Shown piece after piece: positions 1-7,012 of a stretch of DNA of 64,000 nucleotides. Every line of letters starts with the position of its first letter. Position 1 is the stretch's first letter. The notes under the pieces are model-generated. The model made no database searches. It was not told where the DNA came from and saw nothing but the letters and a program-made list of their open reading frames with translations. A program made the position numbers and the translations under genes. This DNA comes from FEB-25 sp963809615 (lineage in GTDB: Bacteria; Chloroflexota; Anaerolineae; Anaerolineales; UBA4823). Where the stretch lies: positions 1 to 64,000 of the forward strand of contig CAWEKR010000013.1 in NCBI GenBank assembly GCA_963809615.1. The letters run 5' to 3'.

Positions 1-40
1 GGATCAGACGGTTGTGGGTTCGAATCCCGCCGGGGGCGCC
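1..40 (+). tRNA. 3' half of tRNA-Arg (window edge)
   Basis: The window opens in a tRNA 3' half: end of the anticodon loop and stem (GGATCAGA), variable loop, T arm with GTGGG-TTCGAAT-CCCGC, and acceptor strand CGGGGGC. The same sequence preceded by CCTTC recurs at 1671-1715 and 3473-3517. CTTCGGA fits an anticodon loop with anticodon TCG (Arg). The 5' half lies outside the window, so I cannot tell whether this is the intact chromosomal tRNA-Arg cut by the edge or another orphan half. Its place at the left end of the array would suit the intact gene. Confidence 0.6.
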
Positions 41-175
41 TATATATGGGGGTAATTACTCGATAAACCCCCACATATAGCCATAGTTGGAAAAGTTAAC
101 AAATACTTTAGCGCCATTTTAGCGCCATTAATTAATTATTGAAATGGACCGTGGGGAAAAAAGACCGGTCCCCAG
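41..175 (+). repeat. Element end module, copy A
   Basis: Begins right after the tRNA 3' half with a near-perfect inverted repeat (TATATATGGGGG at 41-52, CCCCCACATATA at 68-79). Then comes a conserved stretch containing two adjacent perfect copies of TTTAGCGCCAT (107-117 and 118-128), AT-rich ATTAATTAATT, and a G/C-rich tail with ACCGGTCCCC near 163-173. The same order recurs at 1716-1852 and 3518-3650. The direct 11-mers and flanking dyad look like protein-binding sites at the end of an integrating element. That role is inferred. Confidence 0.7.
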
Positions 176-271
176 GGAGCCCTGGAGACCATTCATGAGA
201 AATTTCATAAAAAAAACTAGGAGGCTAGCTTTTGGGAGTGCGTTTGTATAAAATGATTATGAATTGATTGT

Positions 272-1387
272 CTACTTTACAGCATACAAATAACCATCAA
301 AACTGCCAAAAAAAACAACACCATCTGCGATAGTCGGGGAAGAATTTATACCACCATCTGTCTTAAATTTCCACATTTCCTGTCCTGTCTTGACATCCAC
401 GGCATATAAATAACCATCCAAACTACCGAAATAAATTACTCCATCAGCCACTGATGGGGATGACATCACTGCGTCACCTGTCTCAAACTTCCACGTTTCA
501 TTTCCTGTCGTGGCATGCACGGCATATAAGTATCCATCAGAACTACCAAAATATATTTCTCCATCCACCACTGCCGGGGATGATAAAACTGCACTTGTCT
601 CAAACTGCCACTTTTCATGTCTTGTCTTGATATCCATCGCATAAAAATATTCCACGCTGAAATAAACTACTCCATTAACAACCACCGGAGAAAATACTAC
701 TGGATTTCCTGCATTAAAATTCCATATTTCATGTCCATTCTTGGCATTCACGGCATATAAATATCCACCCCCACTACCAACATAGACTACACCATCCACG
801 ACTGACGGTGATGACGTAGAGAGATGCGTTTCAAATTGCCAATTTTCATGCCCAGTCTTGGCATTCAAGGCATATAAATAATTATCACCAGTACCAAAAT
901 AAACTACTCCATCAGCAACTGCCGGGGAAGATACCACTGAAGAAAATGTTATAAATTTCCACAATTCCTGACCGGAAGTCGCATCCAAAGCAAAAAATTT
1001 TCCGTCAGCGCTCCCAAAAAATATTACTCCATCCACTACAGCCGGTGATGAAATCACAACATCACCTGTCTGAAATTTCCATTTTTCCTCTCCAGTATTG
1101 ACATCTACAGCATATAAATAATCATCATAACTACCAAAATAAACAATACCATCAGCGACTGCCGGGGATGATTGTACCGGACCTTCGGTCTTATATTTCC
1201 AAATTAATTCATTGAAATTTTTGGGACCTTTTCCTATATATCCTCCGGTTCGAGCCGGATTCGCACGATACATTGCTTCATTACTAGAAATACTAGTGGG
1301 GGTAGATGCATGCGACGAACAGGAGGCGATGATCAGAATTAGCAAACAGATAAAGAGTAATTTTCTGAAATAATAATGATTGCCCAT
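272..1387 (-). CDS. PQQ-type beta-propeller lipoprotein
   Basis: A 371-residue secreted lipoprotein: an N-terminal hydrophobic segment ends in a lipobox (IIAS-Cys about residue 23), so it should be membrane-anchored outside the cytoplasm. The rest is about eight repeats of 37-40 residues, each with SSPAVADGxVYFGSxDGYLYAVDxxTG and a Trp near the blade end (WKFxT), the signature of PQQ-like/BamB-type eight-bladed beta-propellers. Such proteins act as extracellular binding or scaffold domains; no PQQ-enzyme catalytic residues are visible, so no enzymatic role is claimed. The blades are unusually alike, suggesting recent internal duplication. The start is the ATG after AAGGAAAGG. It is the only gene between repeat junctions A and B and runs opposite to most cargo genes here. 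BamB itself is unlikely because the blades are too regular and no bam genes are near. Confidence 0.85.
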   Translation of the reverse strand: MGNHYYFRKLLFICLLILIIASCSSHASTPTSISSNEAMYRANPARTGGYIGKGPKNFNELIWKYKTEGPVQSSPAVADGIVYFGSYDDYLYAVDVNTGEEKWKFQTGDVVISSPAVVDGVIFFGSADGKFFALDATSGQELWKFITFSSVVSSPAVADGVVYFGTGDNYLYALNAKTGHENWQFETHLSTSSPSVVDGVVYVGSGGGYLYAVNAKNGHEIWNFNAGNPVVFSPVVVNGVVYFSVEYFYAMDIKTRHEKWQFETSAVLSSPAVVDGEIYFGSSDGYLYAVHATTGNETWKFETGDAVMSSPSVADGVIYFGSLDGYLYAVDVKTGQEMWKFKTDGGINSSPTIADGVVFFGSFDGYLYAVK

Positions 1388-1508
1388 ATAAAAAACCTTT
1401 CCTTATTGTATAACACAATGAGAAATTAGTATAATTTTATCAGGAAACCCTTATGATACATTTGAGTACGACAGGTGAATTGCACTAAATGGCAAGGAGA
1501 AGGGTTAC

Positions 1509-1670
1509 TCAGTCCTGATACGTGAGATCGATCGGTATCGGAGTGAGAATATCATCCATCACACGCGCTGCCTCATCCTGGGTCCCTGGAATATAGTGAG
1601 CATAAGTGGTCATTAATATCGCGAGTGAGTGACCCAGCATCCCAGCTACTATAATCGGAGGAATCCCATT
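1509..1670 (-). pseudogene. Tyrosine recombinase C-terminal remnant, copy B
   Basis: Minus-strand reading gives GIPPIIVAGMLGHS, then LMTTYAHYIPGTQDEAARV and MDDILTPIPID, ending in TGA at 1509-1511. This is the C-terminal end of a phage-type integrase, with the late His (GH) and nucleophile Tyr (TYAH) still present. The N-terminal two thirds, including both catalytic Arg boxes, are missing. The frame runs without a stop into the antisense of the adjoining tRNA-Arg half (RTHNRLIRRNGIPP), then meets a stop in the end module. No start codon supports expression. The remnant is the left part of the complete junction B. Confidence 0.8.
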
Positions 1671-1715
1671 CCTTCGGATCAGACGGTTGTGGGTTCGAAT
1701 CCCGCCGGGGGCACC
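1671..1715 (+). repeat. attachment-site remnant: tRNA-Arg 3' half, copy B
   Basis: A 45 bp copy of the tRNA-Arg 3' half, from the anticodon loop (CCTTCGGATCAGA) through the T arm to GGGGGCACC. Homology to a real tRNA stops at the anticodon loop: the bases on its left are integrase coding sequence, not a 5' anticodon stem. This is what integration with crossover in the anticodon loop leaves behind (an attR-like site). It cannot fold as a full tRNA. Confidence 0.75.
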
Positions 1716-1852
1716 TATATATGGGGGATAGTAATCTATCTACCGCCACATATAGCCATAGTTGGAAAAGTTAACAAATAGTTTAGCGCCATTTTAGCGC
1801 CATTAATTAATTCTTGAAATGGTCTGGGTGAGAAACAGACCGGTCTCCACAT
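1716..1852 (+). repeat. Element end module, copy B
   Basis: Same layout as copy A: imperfect inverted repeat TATATATGGGGG / CCGCCACATATA (1716-1754), conserved CCATAGTTGGAAAAGTTAAC, two adjacent TTTAGCGCCAT 11-mers (1782-1792 and 1793-1803), ATTAATTAATT, then a small dyad (GGTCTG / CAGACC) ending in ACCGGTCTCC. The hairpin loop differs from copies A and C while the arms are kept, so the fold or the arm sequence is probably what matters. Confidence 0.7.
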
Positions 1853-1974
1853 CAACTTGGAGAATGATTTTATAACATTGATATTAATATATAATTTGTA
1901 TTATTTGATATATACTTAAAAAAATATCGTTTGTCTCTAAATCAAATAAGATAAAAACTGCATAGGAGGGCAGA

Positions 1975-2613
1975 ATGAATAATAGCATGCTATTGATAAA
2001 TAATATCGAAAGTGTGTTGATGTTCCTTGTGACGTTTCCCGCCCTTTGGATTGCTGGAAGGATTATCCTCCGTAACTTTACCGATGAAAACAAGGCTCTT
2101 AAAGTCCTACTTTGGTTCACATTAGGAGGGCTGATTCTCATTCCATTGGTAGATATAATACGCTATCTAAGTTACATCCTTTATTTGATAATTCCCTCCT
2201 CTGATAAATTCAATTCTGCAACGGTTTTTCTTGGTGTGGCACCTTATATATACTATTCGACGATCGCTCTTGTACTGGGAATTGTCGTATATGGTCTGGC
2301 TTTCTACCAGGCGCGCATGTTGGTTTCTCAAAATAAGCTACATTTTATCCAGGGATTTAAGATAAGTAACTGGGAATTTGGCTTTATCATCTTGGGAATT
2401 GCAGGCCTGGTAAATCGTGTGGTGGGTGGAATTGTGGTCAATTTCGTTACGATTTATATCCCCAGTTTGACTGCCCAACTAGACCAGACTCAACTCTCCA
2501 GAGGTTTCTGGATCAGCTGGCTCATTGGATTTGTAGTTTTGATCCTGACATTATTCTTATTGAGTGAATTACCCAATCGAAGTAAGAATAAGTTGTCCTC
2601 AAAATCTAATTGA
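1975..2613 (+). CDS. Small integral membrane protein, unknown function
   Basis: A 212-residue hydrophobic protein with about five membrane-spanning stretches (roughly residues 10-30, 42-72, 85-115, 135-160 and 178-202) and a short, basic, Ser-rich tail. No family recognised. The start is well supported by AGGAGGG six bases before the ATG. Its leader and first residues (MNNS) resemble those of the next gene at 2890, hinting that both came with the same upstream element or are distant duplicates. Cargo between repeat junctions B and C. AT-rich compared with the chromosome beyond 11.8 kb. Confidence 0.7.
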   Translation: MNNSMLLINNIESVLMFLVTFPALWIAGRIILRNFTDENKALKVLLWFTLGGLILIPLVDIIRYLSYILYLIIPSSDKFNSATVFLGVAPYIYYSTIALVLGIVVYGLAFYQARMLVSQNKLHFIQGFKISNWEFGFIILGIAGLVNRVVGGIVVNFVTIYIPSLTAQLDQTQLSRGFWISWLIGFVVLILTLFLLSELPNRSKNKLSSKSN

Positions 2614-2889
2614 ACTTAAATAATGCATTAATCTACAACAATAATTAAATCAAGGAAATATCTCGACTTTCCAGCATCAAAACTATTATCAGAAGCTGAT
2701 CTCTGTTTAAGAATTATTAACCCATCATCAAAGGTGTTTATCAAATAATAGTCCTTTTCTCCGATCAACCATTAAATCGATTTTGTAACCATAATTACAA
2801 ATAATATTTTGGCTTGATTAGACGAAATTTATAAGAAAAGTTTATATTCGCAAAACAAAGGGCAGATAAATGTTACAAGGGAGGACAGA
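2614..2889. other. AT-rich spacer between the two membrane-protein genes
   Basis: No open frame of note and no repeat-family sequence. Probably carries the promoter of the 2890 gene; I see no clear -35/-10 pair. Confidence 0.4.
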
Positions 2890-3336
2890 ATGAATAACTC
2901 TCAGGAGCACGATGACCCCGACATTCTTCGTCGCATTCTGTTCCCAGCAGGCGTGCTTGTAACTTTGGTTTTGGCATACCTGCTGGATCGCTGGCTCATT
3001 ACCCAGACCAGACTAGCCCGCAGCAATCCAGCAACAACTTGGTCTCAAGATCCAATATTCGTGTGGACTTTAGTAAGTGGATTAGTTTTATTCGCTTTAT
3101 GGCTTGGATTAAGCTGGATTGTATTAACCAGGAGTCAACGGTCATTACCGGTTTCAATAATTCTACTGATTGTAGGCTTGATAGTTTATCTCTACCCATT
3201 TGTACAGATGATATTTATCTGGTTGCCATACATATTCACGAACGTTCGAACCCCACTCTCTTACTCTGGTCTGTATATCGCAATATTAAGTATCTTGCAA
3301 TTGCAAATAAAACAACCGAACCGGACAGTGAGCTAA
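2890..3336 (+). CDS. Small integral membrane protein, unknown function
   Basis: A 148-residue protein with about four predicted membrane segments (roughly residues 15-33, 56-80, 87-112 and 120-142) and a charged, His/Asp-rich N-terminus (about 14 residues). No family recognised. A strong Shine-Dalgarno (GGGAGGA) precedes the ATG. The leader GGGAGGACAGAATGAATAA is nearly the same as that of the 1975 gene. The stop lies within a few bases of integrase remnant C, so the gene fills the element up to its boundary. Could act with the 1975 protein, but nothing in the sequence proves it. Confidence 0.65.
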   Translation: MNNSQEHDDPDILRRILFPAGVLVTLVLAYLLDRWLITQTRLARSNPATTWSQDPIFVWTLVSGLVLFALWLGLSWIVLTRSQRSLPVSIILLIVGLIVYLYPFVQMIFIWLPYIFTNVRTPLSYSGLYIAILSILQLQIKQPNRTVS

Positions 3337-3472
3337 GGAAGATCAATCGGGAGTGGAGTGAGAATATCATCCATCAGGCGAGCTGCCTCATCCTGCGTCC
3401 CCGGAATATAGTGAGTAAAATCGCTAGGGAGTGGCCCAGCATCCCAGCCACAACGATCGGAGGGATCCCATT
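3333..3472 (-). pseudogene. Tyrosine recombinase C-terminal remnant, copy C
   Basis: Same integrase end as copy B: GIPPIVVAGMLGHS, then HYIPGTQDEAARLMDDILTP, with TAG at 3333-3335. Compared with copy B it lacks 13 bases, which removes the nucleophile Tyr codon and shifts the frame. It is therefore certainly dead. It abuts the tRNA half at exactly the same base as copy B. Confidence 0.8.
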
Positions 3473-3517
3473 CCTTCGGATCAGACAGTTGTGGGTTCGA
3501 ATCCCGCCGGGGGCGCC
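3473..3517 (+). repeat. attachment-site remnant: tRNA-Arg 3' half, copy C
   Basis: 45 bp copy of the tRNA-Arg 3' half starting in the anticodon loop, with one change in the variable region (GACAGTT for GACGGTT). Left neighbour is integrase remnant C, right neighbour is end module C. Confidence 0.75.
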
Positions 3518-3650
3518 TATATATGAGGGTAAATATACGATCTACCCCCACATATAGCCATAAATGGAAGGGTGACCAAACATTTTAGCGCCATTTTAGC
3601 GTCATTAATTAACTCTTGAAATGGACTGTGGGAAAAAAAACAGGTCACCC
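3518..3650 (+). repeat. Element end module, copy C
   Basis: Inverted repeat TATATATGAGGG / CCCCCACATATA (3518-3556), TTTAGCGCCAT at 3584-3594 and a one-base variant TTTAGCGTCAT at 3595-3605, ATTAATTAA, and a G/C tail (GGACTGTGGG...CAGGTCACCCC). Only about 50 bp separate it from the next integrase remnant (copy D), so this element has no cargo gene. Confidence 0.7.
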
Positions 3651-3703
3651 CAAAAAACACGGGGACTTGTCTGTTCAGAAACAATATTCTGTTATTAAAA
3701 GAT

Positions 3704-3842
3704 CTATTTTTCCAGAACCCTGAGATCGATCGGGATCGGAGTGAGAATATCATCGATCAAGCGAGCAGCTTCATCCTGGGTTCCTGAGATATAATTAGCT
3801 TAATTGGTCATTAAGATCGCCAACGAATAACCAAGCATCCAT
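3704..3842 (-). pseudogene. Tyrosine recombinase C-terminal remnant, copy D
   Basis: Reads MLGYSLAILMTN, a stop, then ISGTQDEAARLIDDILTP and IDLRVLEK before TAG at 3704-3706. The nucleophile Tyr position is part of an Asn-stop change. The right end jumps from GCATCC directly to ATTCTT, which fits a deletion between the LGH region and the start of the attachment core seen in copies B and C. Confidence 0.7.
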
Positions 3843-3933
3843 TCTTAAACACCAAAGGAAGTAATATATTCAGAGCAAGAAATAGTTATTACCCACTTAC
3901 TAAAACTTACGTATCTAGTGAAAGGTCCTTTTT

Positions 3934-4503
3934 ATGAATAGTAAAATTATACCAATCGGACTAATTATCACTTGCTCGATATTGATTTCATGTGTTCTTA
4001 CAATAGGAGAGAATAATAAATCCTCCGAAACAAGCATTTGTTTACCAGTTCCCGACATTTTCCAAGAAAATGATTTAATAGGAACATGGAAAACAGTTTA
4101 TGGTCTAGAAGGCCTTACTGATATTCTGGTTATAAAAAATGATGGAACGTACGATCATGAATTCATAAACAGCGATACTGGTTATCATTATGAAAGCACC
4201 GGGAACAAATGGCGATTGGAGTATAAAACGACTGGTGAAGAATATCTTCACCTAAAAAATATGCAGTTTTGTGGAGGGTCAGAAGAAACTTGTATTGATC
4301 CGAGTACGAAAATGGGGTTTTATGATGCTTGTGAGAGTCAATGGCTTACGATGGACGGTGAATTTATTCTGGGGGTTGTTGGATATAAAGATGTAATAAA
4401 AGGGGATGTATTAAGGGGGATTGGGTTGAAGATATTTAAACCGTCTGGTTGGGAATTTTATGATCAGTATTATACATTAGAAAAATCCAGCGAAATAAAA
4501 TAA
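3934..4503 (+). CDS. Secreted lipoprotein, lipocalin-like, unknown function
   Basis: A 189-residue protein with a signal peptide ending in a lipobox (LIS-Cys about residue 20). The mature part opens with DLIGTWKTVYGLEG, the GTW-type opening seen in lipocalin-like and other small beta-barrel domains, and is rich in beta-type segments. Five Cys in the mature part (about residues 36, 113, 120, 132 plus the lipid Cys) could form disulfides. No precise family recognised. The start follows AAAGG at suitable spacing. Single cargo gene between integrase remnants D and E. Confidence 0.65.
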   Translation: MNSKIIPIGLIITCSILISCVLTIGENNKSSETSICLPVPDIFQENDLIGTWKTVYGLEGLTDILVIKNDGTYDHEFINSDTGYHYESTGNKWRLEYKTTGEEYLHLKNMQFCGGSEETCIDPSTKMGFYDACESQWLTMDGEFILGVVGYKDVIKGDVLRGIGLKIFKPSGWEFYDQYYTLEKSSEIK

Positions 4504-4622
4504 GAACCAACATTAGTATGAAGTTTTATAACAATATTTTCTTTAGCTAATACACGATACTTTTAGGGAGTTTGAGTCGTCAATACTTGGCGCAAGGATT
4601 TACCCCATGAAATCCCTATCTC

Positions 4623-4913
4623 CTATTTTTCGAAATCACTAAAATCTATCGCGATCGGAGTGAGAATATCATCCATCACCCGAGCTGCTTCATCCTGAGT
4701 CCCTGGGATATAGTGAGCATAAGTGGTCATTAAGATCGCCAGAGAGTGACCCAGCATCCCAGCTACTATAATCGGAGGAATCCGCAGGCTTCGCATGATT
4801 GAGGCTGCCGTATGCCGGCAGCCATGTAACCTGATCACGGGAAGGCCAGCCATCTCGGCTAGAATTCGAAACTCATGGGTGATACGGTCAGGACTGATCG
4901 GGGGAAAAGTCAC
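4623..4913 (-). pseudogene. Tyrosine recombinase C-terminal remnant, copy E (longest open frame)
   Basis: The longest open remnant, 96 codons: DRITHEFRILAEMAGLPVIR, then HGCRHTAAS (the HxxR box with the second catalytic Arg), IPPIIVAGMLGHS (late His) and LMTTYAHY (nucleophile Tyr), ending IAIDFSDFEK. It still carries three of the catalytic residues but lacks the DNA-binding N-terminal domain and the first Arg box. Unlike copies B and C it is not interrupted by tRNA sequence, so it shows what the gene looks like across the breakpoint (ASIMRSLRIPP). The ATG at 4913 has no good ribosome site. Probably inactive. Confidence 0.8.
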
Positions 4914-5041
4914 TCATCCTGGGCCAAGATTCCCGGGTTGAGTTGTATAAAACTTGCATCAACTTATGTGAGCATCATGCAGGCAGGGCCTAACTATCCG
5001 CTACCGGGATTGCCACTAACGAGGAAGTCGGCACTCATTGT

Positions 5042-5047
5042 TATAAT
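5042..5047 (+). promoter_or_regulatory. -10 element of the higBA promoter
   Basis: Perfect TATAAT 26 bases before the higB start; no convincing -35 at 16-18 bp. HigA-type antitoxins normally repress their own promoter, so the AT-rich dyads around 5041-5072 are where an operator would be expected. Confidence 0.45.
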
Positions 5048-5072
5048 ATACATTCCGTGCTATCATATATCC

Positions 5073-5366
5073 ATGATTCTGTCCTTCAAAGATACTGGCG
5101 AAGAGGATATTTTCAATGGTATTAACAGCTCTGCAGCTCGAAGGACTTGCCCGGAGAATCTATGGAAGATAGCTGCTCGCAAACTGGATCTGCTCGACTC
5201 GGTCTCAGTCTTACAAGAATTACGTATCCCTCCTGGTAACCAGTTTGACGCTCTTATTGGTAAGCGGAAGGGTCAGTACAGCATCCGCATCAATGACAAG
5301 TATCGCATCTGTTTTTTCTGGACAGAGCAAGGTCCTGATCAAGTCGAGATCGTGGATTATCATTAG
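5073..5366 (+). CDS. higB: HigB-type RelE-superfamily mRNA interferase toxin
   Basis: A 97-residue protein matching the HigB family: MILSFKDTGEEDIFNG, a central LRIPPGNQFDALIGKRKGQY, then SIRINDKYRICFFW and VEIVDYH at the end. These proteins cleave mRNA on the ribosome; basic residues and the terminal His/Tyr region form the active site in known members. Length is normal (about 92-100). I start at the ATG at 5073 because upstream in-frame sequence belongs to integrase remnant E and has no homology. Ten bases separate it from higA, the usual toxin-first order. It is cargo of the tRNA-Arg array and may help retain the island. Confidence 0.88.
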   Translation: MILSFKDTGEEDIFNGINSSAARRTCPENLWKIAARKLDLLDSVSVLQELRIPPGNQFDALIGKRKGQYSIRINDKYRICFFWTEQGPDQVEIVDYH

Positions 5367-5375
5367 GAGAATAAA

Positions 5376-5702
5376 ATGATCCGTGTTCCTACCAATCGTA
5401 CCCCTACTCATCCTGGCGAAATGCTTTTGGAAGAGTTTCTTATCCCGATGGGTATTACCCAGCGTAAACTTGCATATGCCATACATGTGCCCTATCAGCG
5501 CATAAATGACCTGGTCAATGGTCGGCGGGGCGTCAGCCCTAGTAGTGCACTACGCCTGGCAAAGTTTTTTGGGAACTCAGCGGATTTCTGGATGAATCTG
5601 CAGTTGCGGTGGGATCTATATTTTACTCAGCAATCTGAGATCAAGATCATCGAAACCATCCATCCATACAAGCACCCAAACCAGATCATCGTTAAATTTT
5701 GA
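5376..5702 (+). CDS. higA: HigA-type antitoxin, XRE DNA-binding protein
   Basis: A 108-residue protein: the opening RTPTHPGEMLLEEFLIPMGI and the helix-turn-helix (ITQRKLAYAIHVPYQRINDLVNGRRG) are the HigA signature, followed by SPSSALRLAKFFGNSADFWMNLQ. In known pairs HigA neutralises HigB and represses the operon. A GGAGAATAAA ribosome site precedes the ATG. The end (about residues 85-108) is slightly longer than many HigA proteins. Complete and with no frameshift, so the pair is probably functional. Confidence 0.92.
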   Translation: MIRVPTNRTPTHPGEMLLEEFLIPMGITQRKLAYAIHVPYQRINDLVNGRRGVSPSSALRLAKFFGNSADFWMNLQLRWDLYFTQQSEIKIIETIHPYKHPNQIIVKF

Positions 5703-5709
5703 GAATTAA

Positions 5710-6152
5710 TTAGCTTTTTTGATTAATAGATTCCAGATCTACTGGGATCGGAGTGAGAATTTCATCCGTCAGGCGAGCTGCTGAAGCAAGGGACCGCCAA
5801 AGGGTAAGGCACCGCTGGAGATCACAGCAGGTAGCGGTGACGGCGAAGATGAGCGGCTCATCCTGGGTTCCTGGAATATTGCTTCATAGCGAGCTAAGTG
5901 AGCATAAGTGGTCATTAAGATCGCCAGGGACCGCCGAAGCCGCCTAAAGGCAGGTGACAGCACGGCAGGTGACGTGACCCCAGCATCCGCCGAAGATCAC
6001 GGCAGGTGACCCCAGCCATAATAATCGGGGGAATTCCATGACTGAGCATGATTGAGGCTGCTGTATGACGGCAGTCATGTAACCTGATTACCGGTAGACT
6101 GGCCATCCCAGCAAGAGTTCGAAACTCATGGGTAATCCGGTCGCCTCCGAGC
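5710..6152 (-). pseudogene. Tyrosine recombinase remnant, copy F, with GC-rich insertions
   Basis: Contains the same integrase end as the other copies in pieces: DRITHEFRTLAGMASLPVIR, HDCRHTAASIMLSHGIPP, SLAILMTTYAH. It is interrupted by at least four GC-rich inserts: about 80 bp near 5784-5860, an 18 bp repeat-like GCTTCATAGCGAGCTAAG near 5880, about 50 bp near 5930-5980 and about 23 bp near 5988-6010. The inserts share ACCGCC(G/A)AAG and CACGGCAGGTGAC motifs. The 18 bp insert keeps the frame (TTYAHLARYEA). Two of the insert sites are shared with copy H. Confidence 0.7.
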
Positions 6153-6266
6153 GGCGTTCCAACATACCGGTGCCTTGCGCATTGTGATATAACATAGGAA
6201 TTGCGACGTCGTTTACATATTAGAACGAGGCCATCAGAAGAATCCGGATGTTGAAGGAACTCAGTC

Positions 6267-6869
6267 ATGAGAAAAGTTATTGTGCTTGAACATATCTCCC
6301 TTGATGGCGTTATACAAGCCCCAGGCGGACCGGACGAAGATACCAGCGGCGGCTTCGCGTATGGCGGGTGGATAGGGCGATATTCCGACCCGATTCTTGG
6401 AACAGCCCTGAGAAGGCAGATGAACCTGCCGTTCGACCTGTTGTTAGGGCGAAAAACCTTTGATATTTGGGCGCCTTACTGGCCGCATCATGCGGACGCA
6501 TGGCCTGCCGTCAACGCGGCGACCAAATACGTCGCTTCGAATAGCATGACGTCTGGTAAATGGCAGCCGTCCGTGTTTTTAAACGGAGATATTGCAGAAA
6601 AAGTCACCAAAATCAAGCAGCAACCAGGGCCGGATTTACACGTTTGGGGAAGTGGCAATCTCATTCAGGCGCTTATCAAGCATGATTTGGTCGATGTGTT
6701 CTGGTTGATGATATATCCGATAACGTTGGGCGTTGGAAAGCGGTTGTTTGCCGATGGCACGATCCCGATGGCGTTCAATGTAACGGAAAGCATAGTCACC
6801 CCGAGTGGCGTCATAGTCGTGAATTACGAGCACGCAGGCACACTCGCTACGCTCGCTACGGGCGGTTGA
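6267..6869 (+). CDS. Dihydrofolate reductase-like (RibD C-terminal family) protein
   Basis: A 200-residue protein of the RibD C-terminal/DHFR-like fold: MRKVIVLEHISLDGVIQAPG at the N-terminus, the LLGRKTFDIWAPYW loop, VFLNGDIAEKVTKIKQQPG, and the nucleotide-binding HVWGSGNLIQALIKHDLVDV followed by YPITLGVGKRLF. Relatives are NADPH-dependent reductases of uncertain substrate; many travel as mobile gene cassettes. The expected end (PAGEVKTG-like after NYEHAG) is replaced by TLATLATGG encoded in a CGCTACGCTCGCTAC stretch that runs into an attC-like half site, so the 3' end looks rewritten by cassette recombination. The start follows AAGGAACTC. GC is higher than the genes on its left. Confidence 0.87.
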   Translation: MRKVIVLEHISLDGVIQAPGGPDEDTSGGFAYGGWIGRYSDPILGTALRRQMNLPFDLLLGRKTFDIWAPYWPHHADAWPAVNAATKYVASNSMTSGKWQPSVFLNGDIAEKVTKIKQQPGPDLHVWGSGNLIQALIKHDLVDVFWLMIYPITLGVGKRLFADGTIPMAFNVTESIVTPSGVIVVNYEHAGTLATLATGG

Positions 6870-6894
6870 TGCTCACCGTTAGGCGGCATAAGAA
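6852..6894 (+). repeat. Integron attC-like right half site
   Basis: Directly after the DHFR-like gene: CGGGCGGTTGA, an 8-base spacer TGCTCACC, then GTTAGGCGGC. This matches the L'-spacer-R' order of integron attC sites, whose R' core is GTTRRRY. The gene's own TGA is part of the L'-like block. I do not find a matching left half (RYYYAAC with complementary L'') upstream, so this is at most a truncated or fused attC. Confidence 0.4.
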
Positions 6895-7012
6895 TAAAAG
6901 CAATTTCATGAAACGGTCTTCGCTTATGCAAATAACGGCAGATTGTAAAGTCATCGGTGAACTGTCCAAATGGAAATAATGTGATAGATTAACGCAAAAA
7001 TACAAGGTATCT

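Noticed and set aside
41..79. Hairpin TATATATGGGGG / CCCCCACATATA as a tRNA terminator
   Set aside because: No T-run follows on either strand, and the same hairpin recurs after orphan tRNA halves as part of a longer conserved module. A terminator alone does not explain it.
3333..3551. Open frame reading RRPRRDSNPQLSDP fused to an integrase end
   Set aside because: This is antisense of the tRNA T arm and acceptor, a well-known source of false frames of the GIRTHNR/RDSNPQ type, plus a frame-shifted integrase remnant. Not a protein gene.
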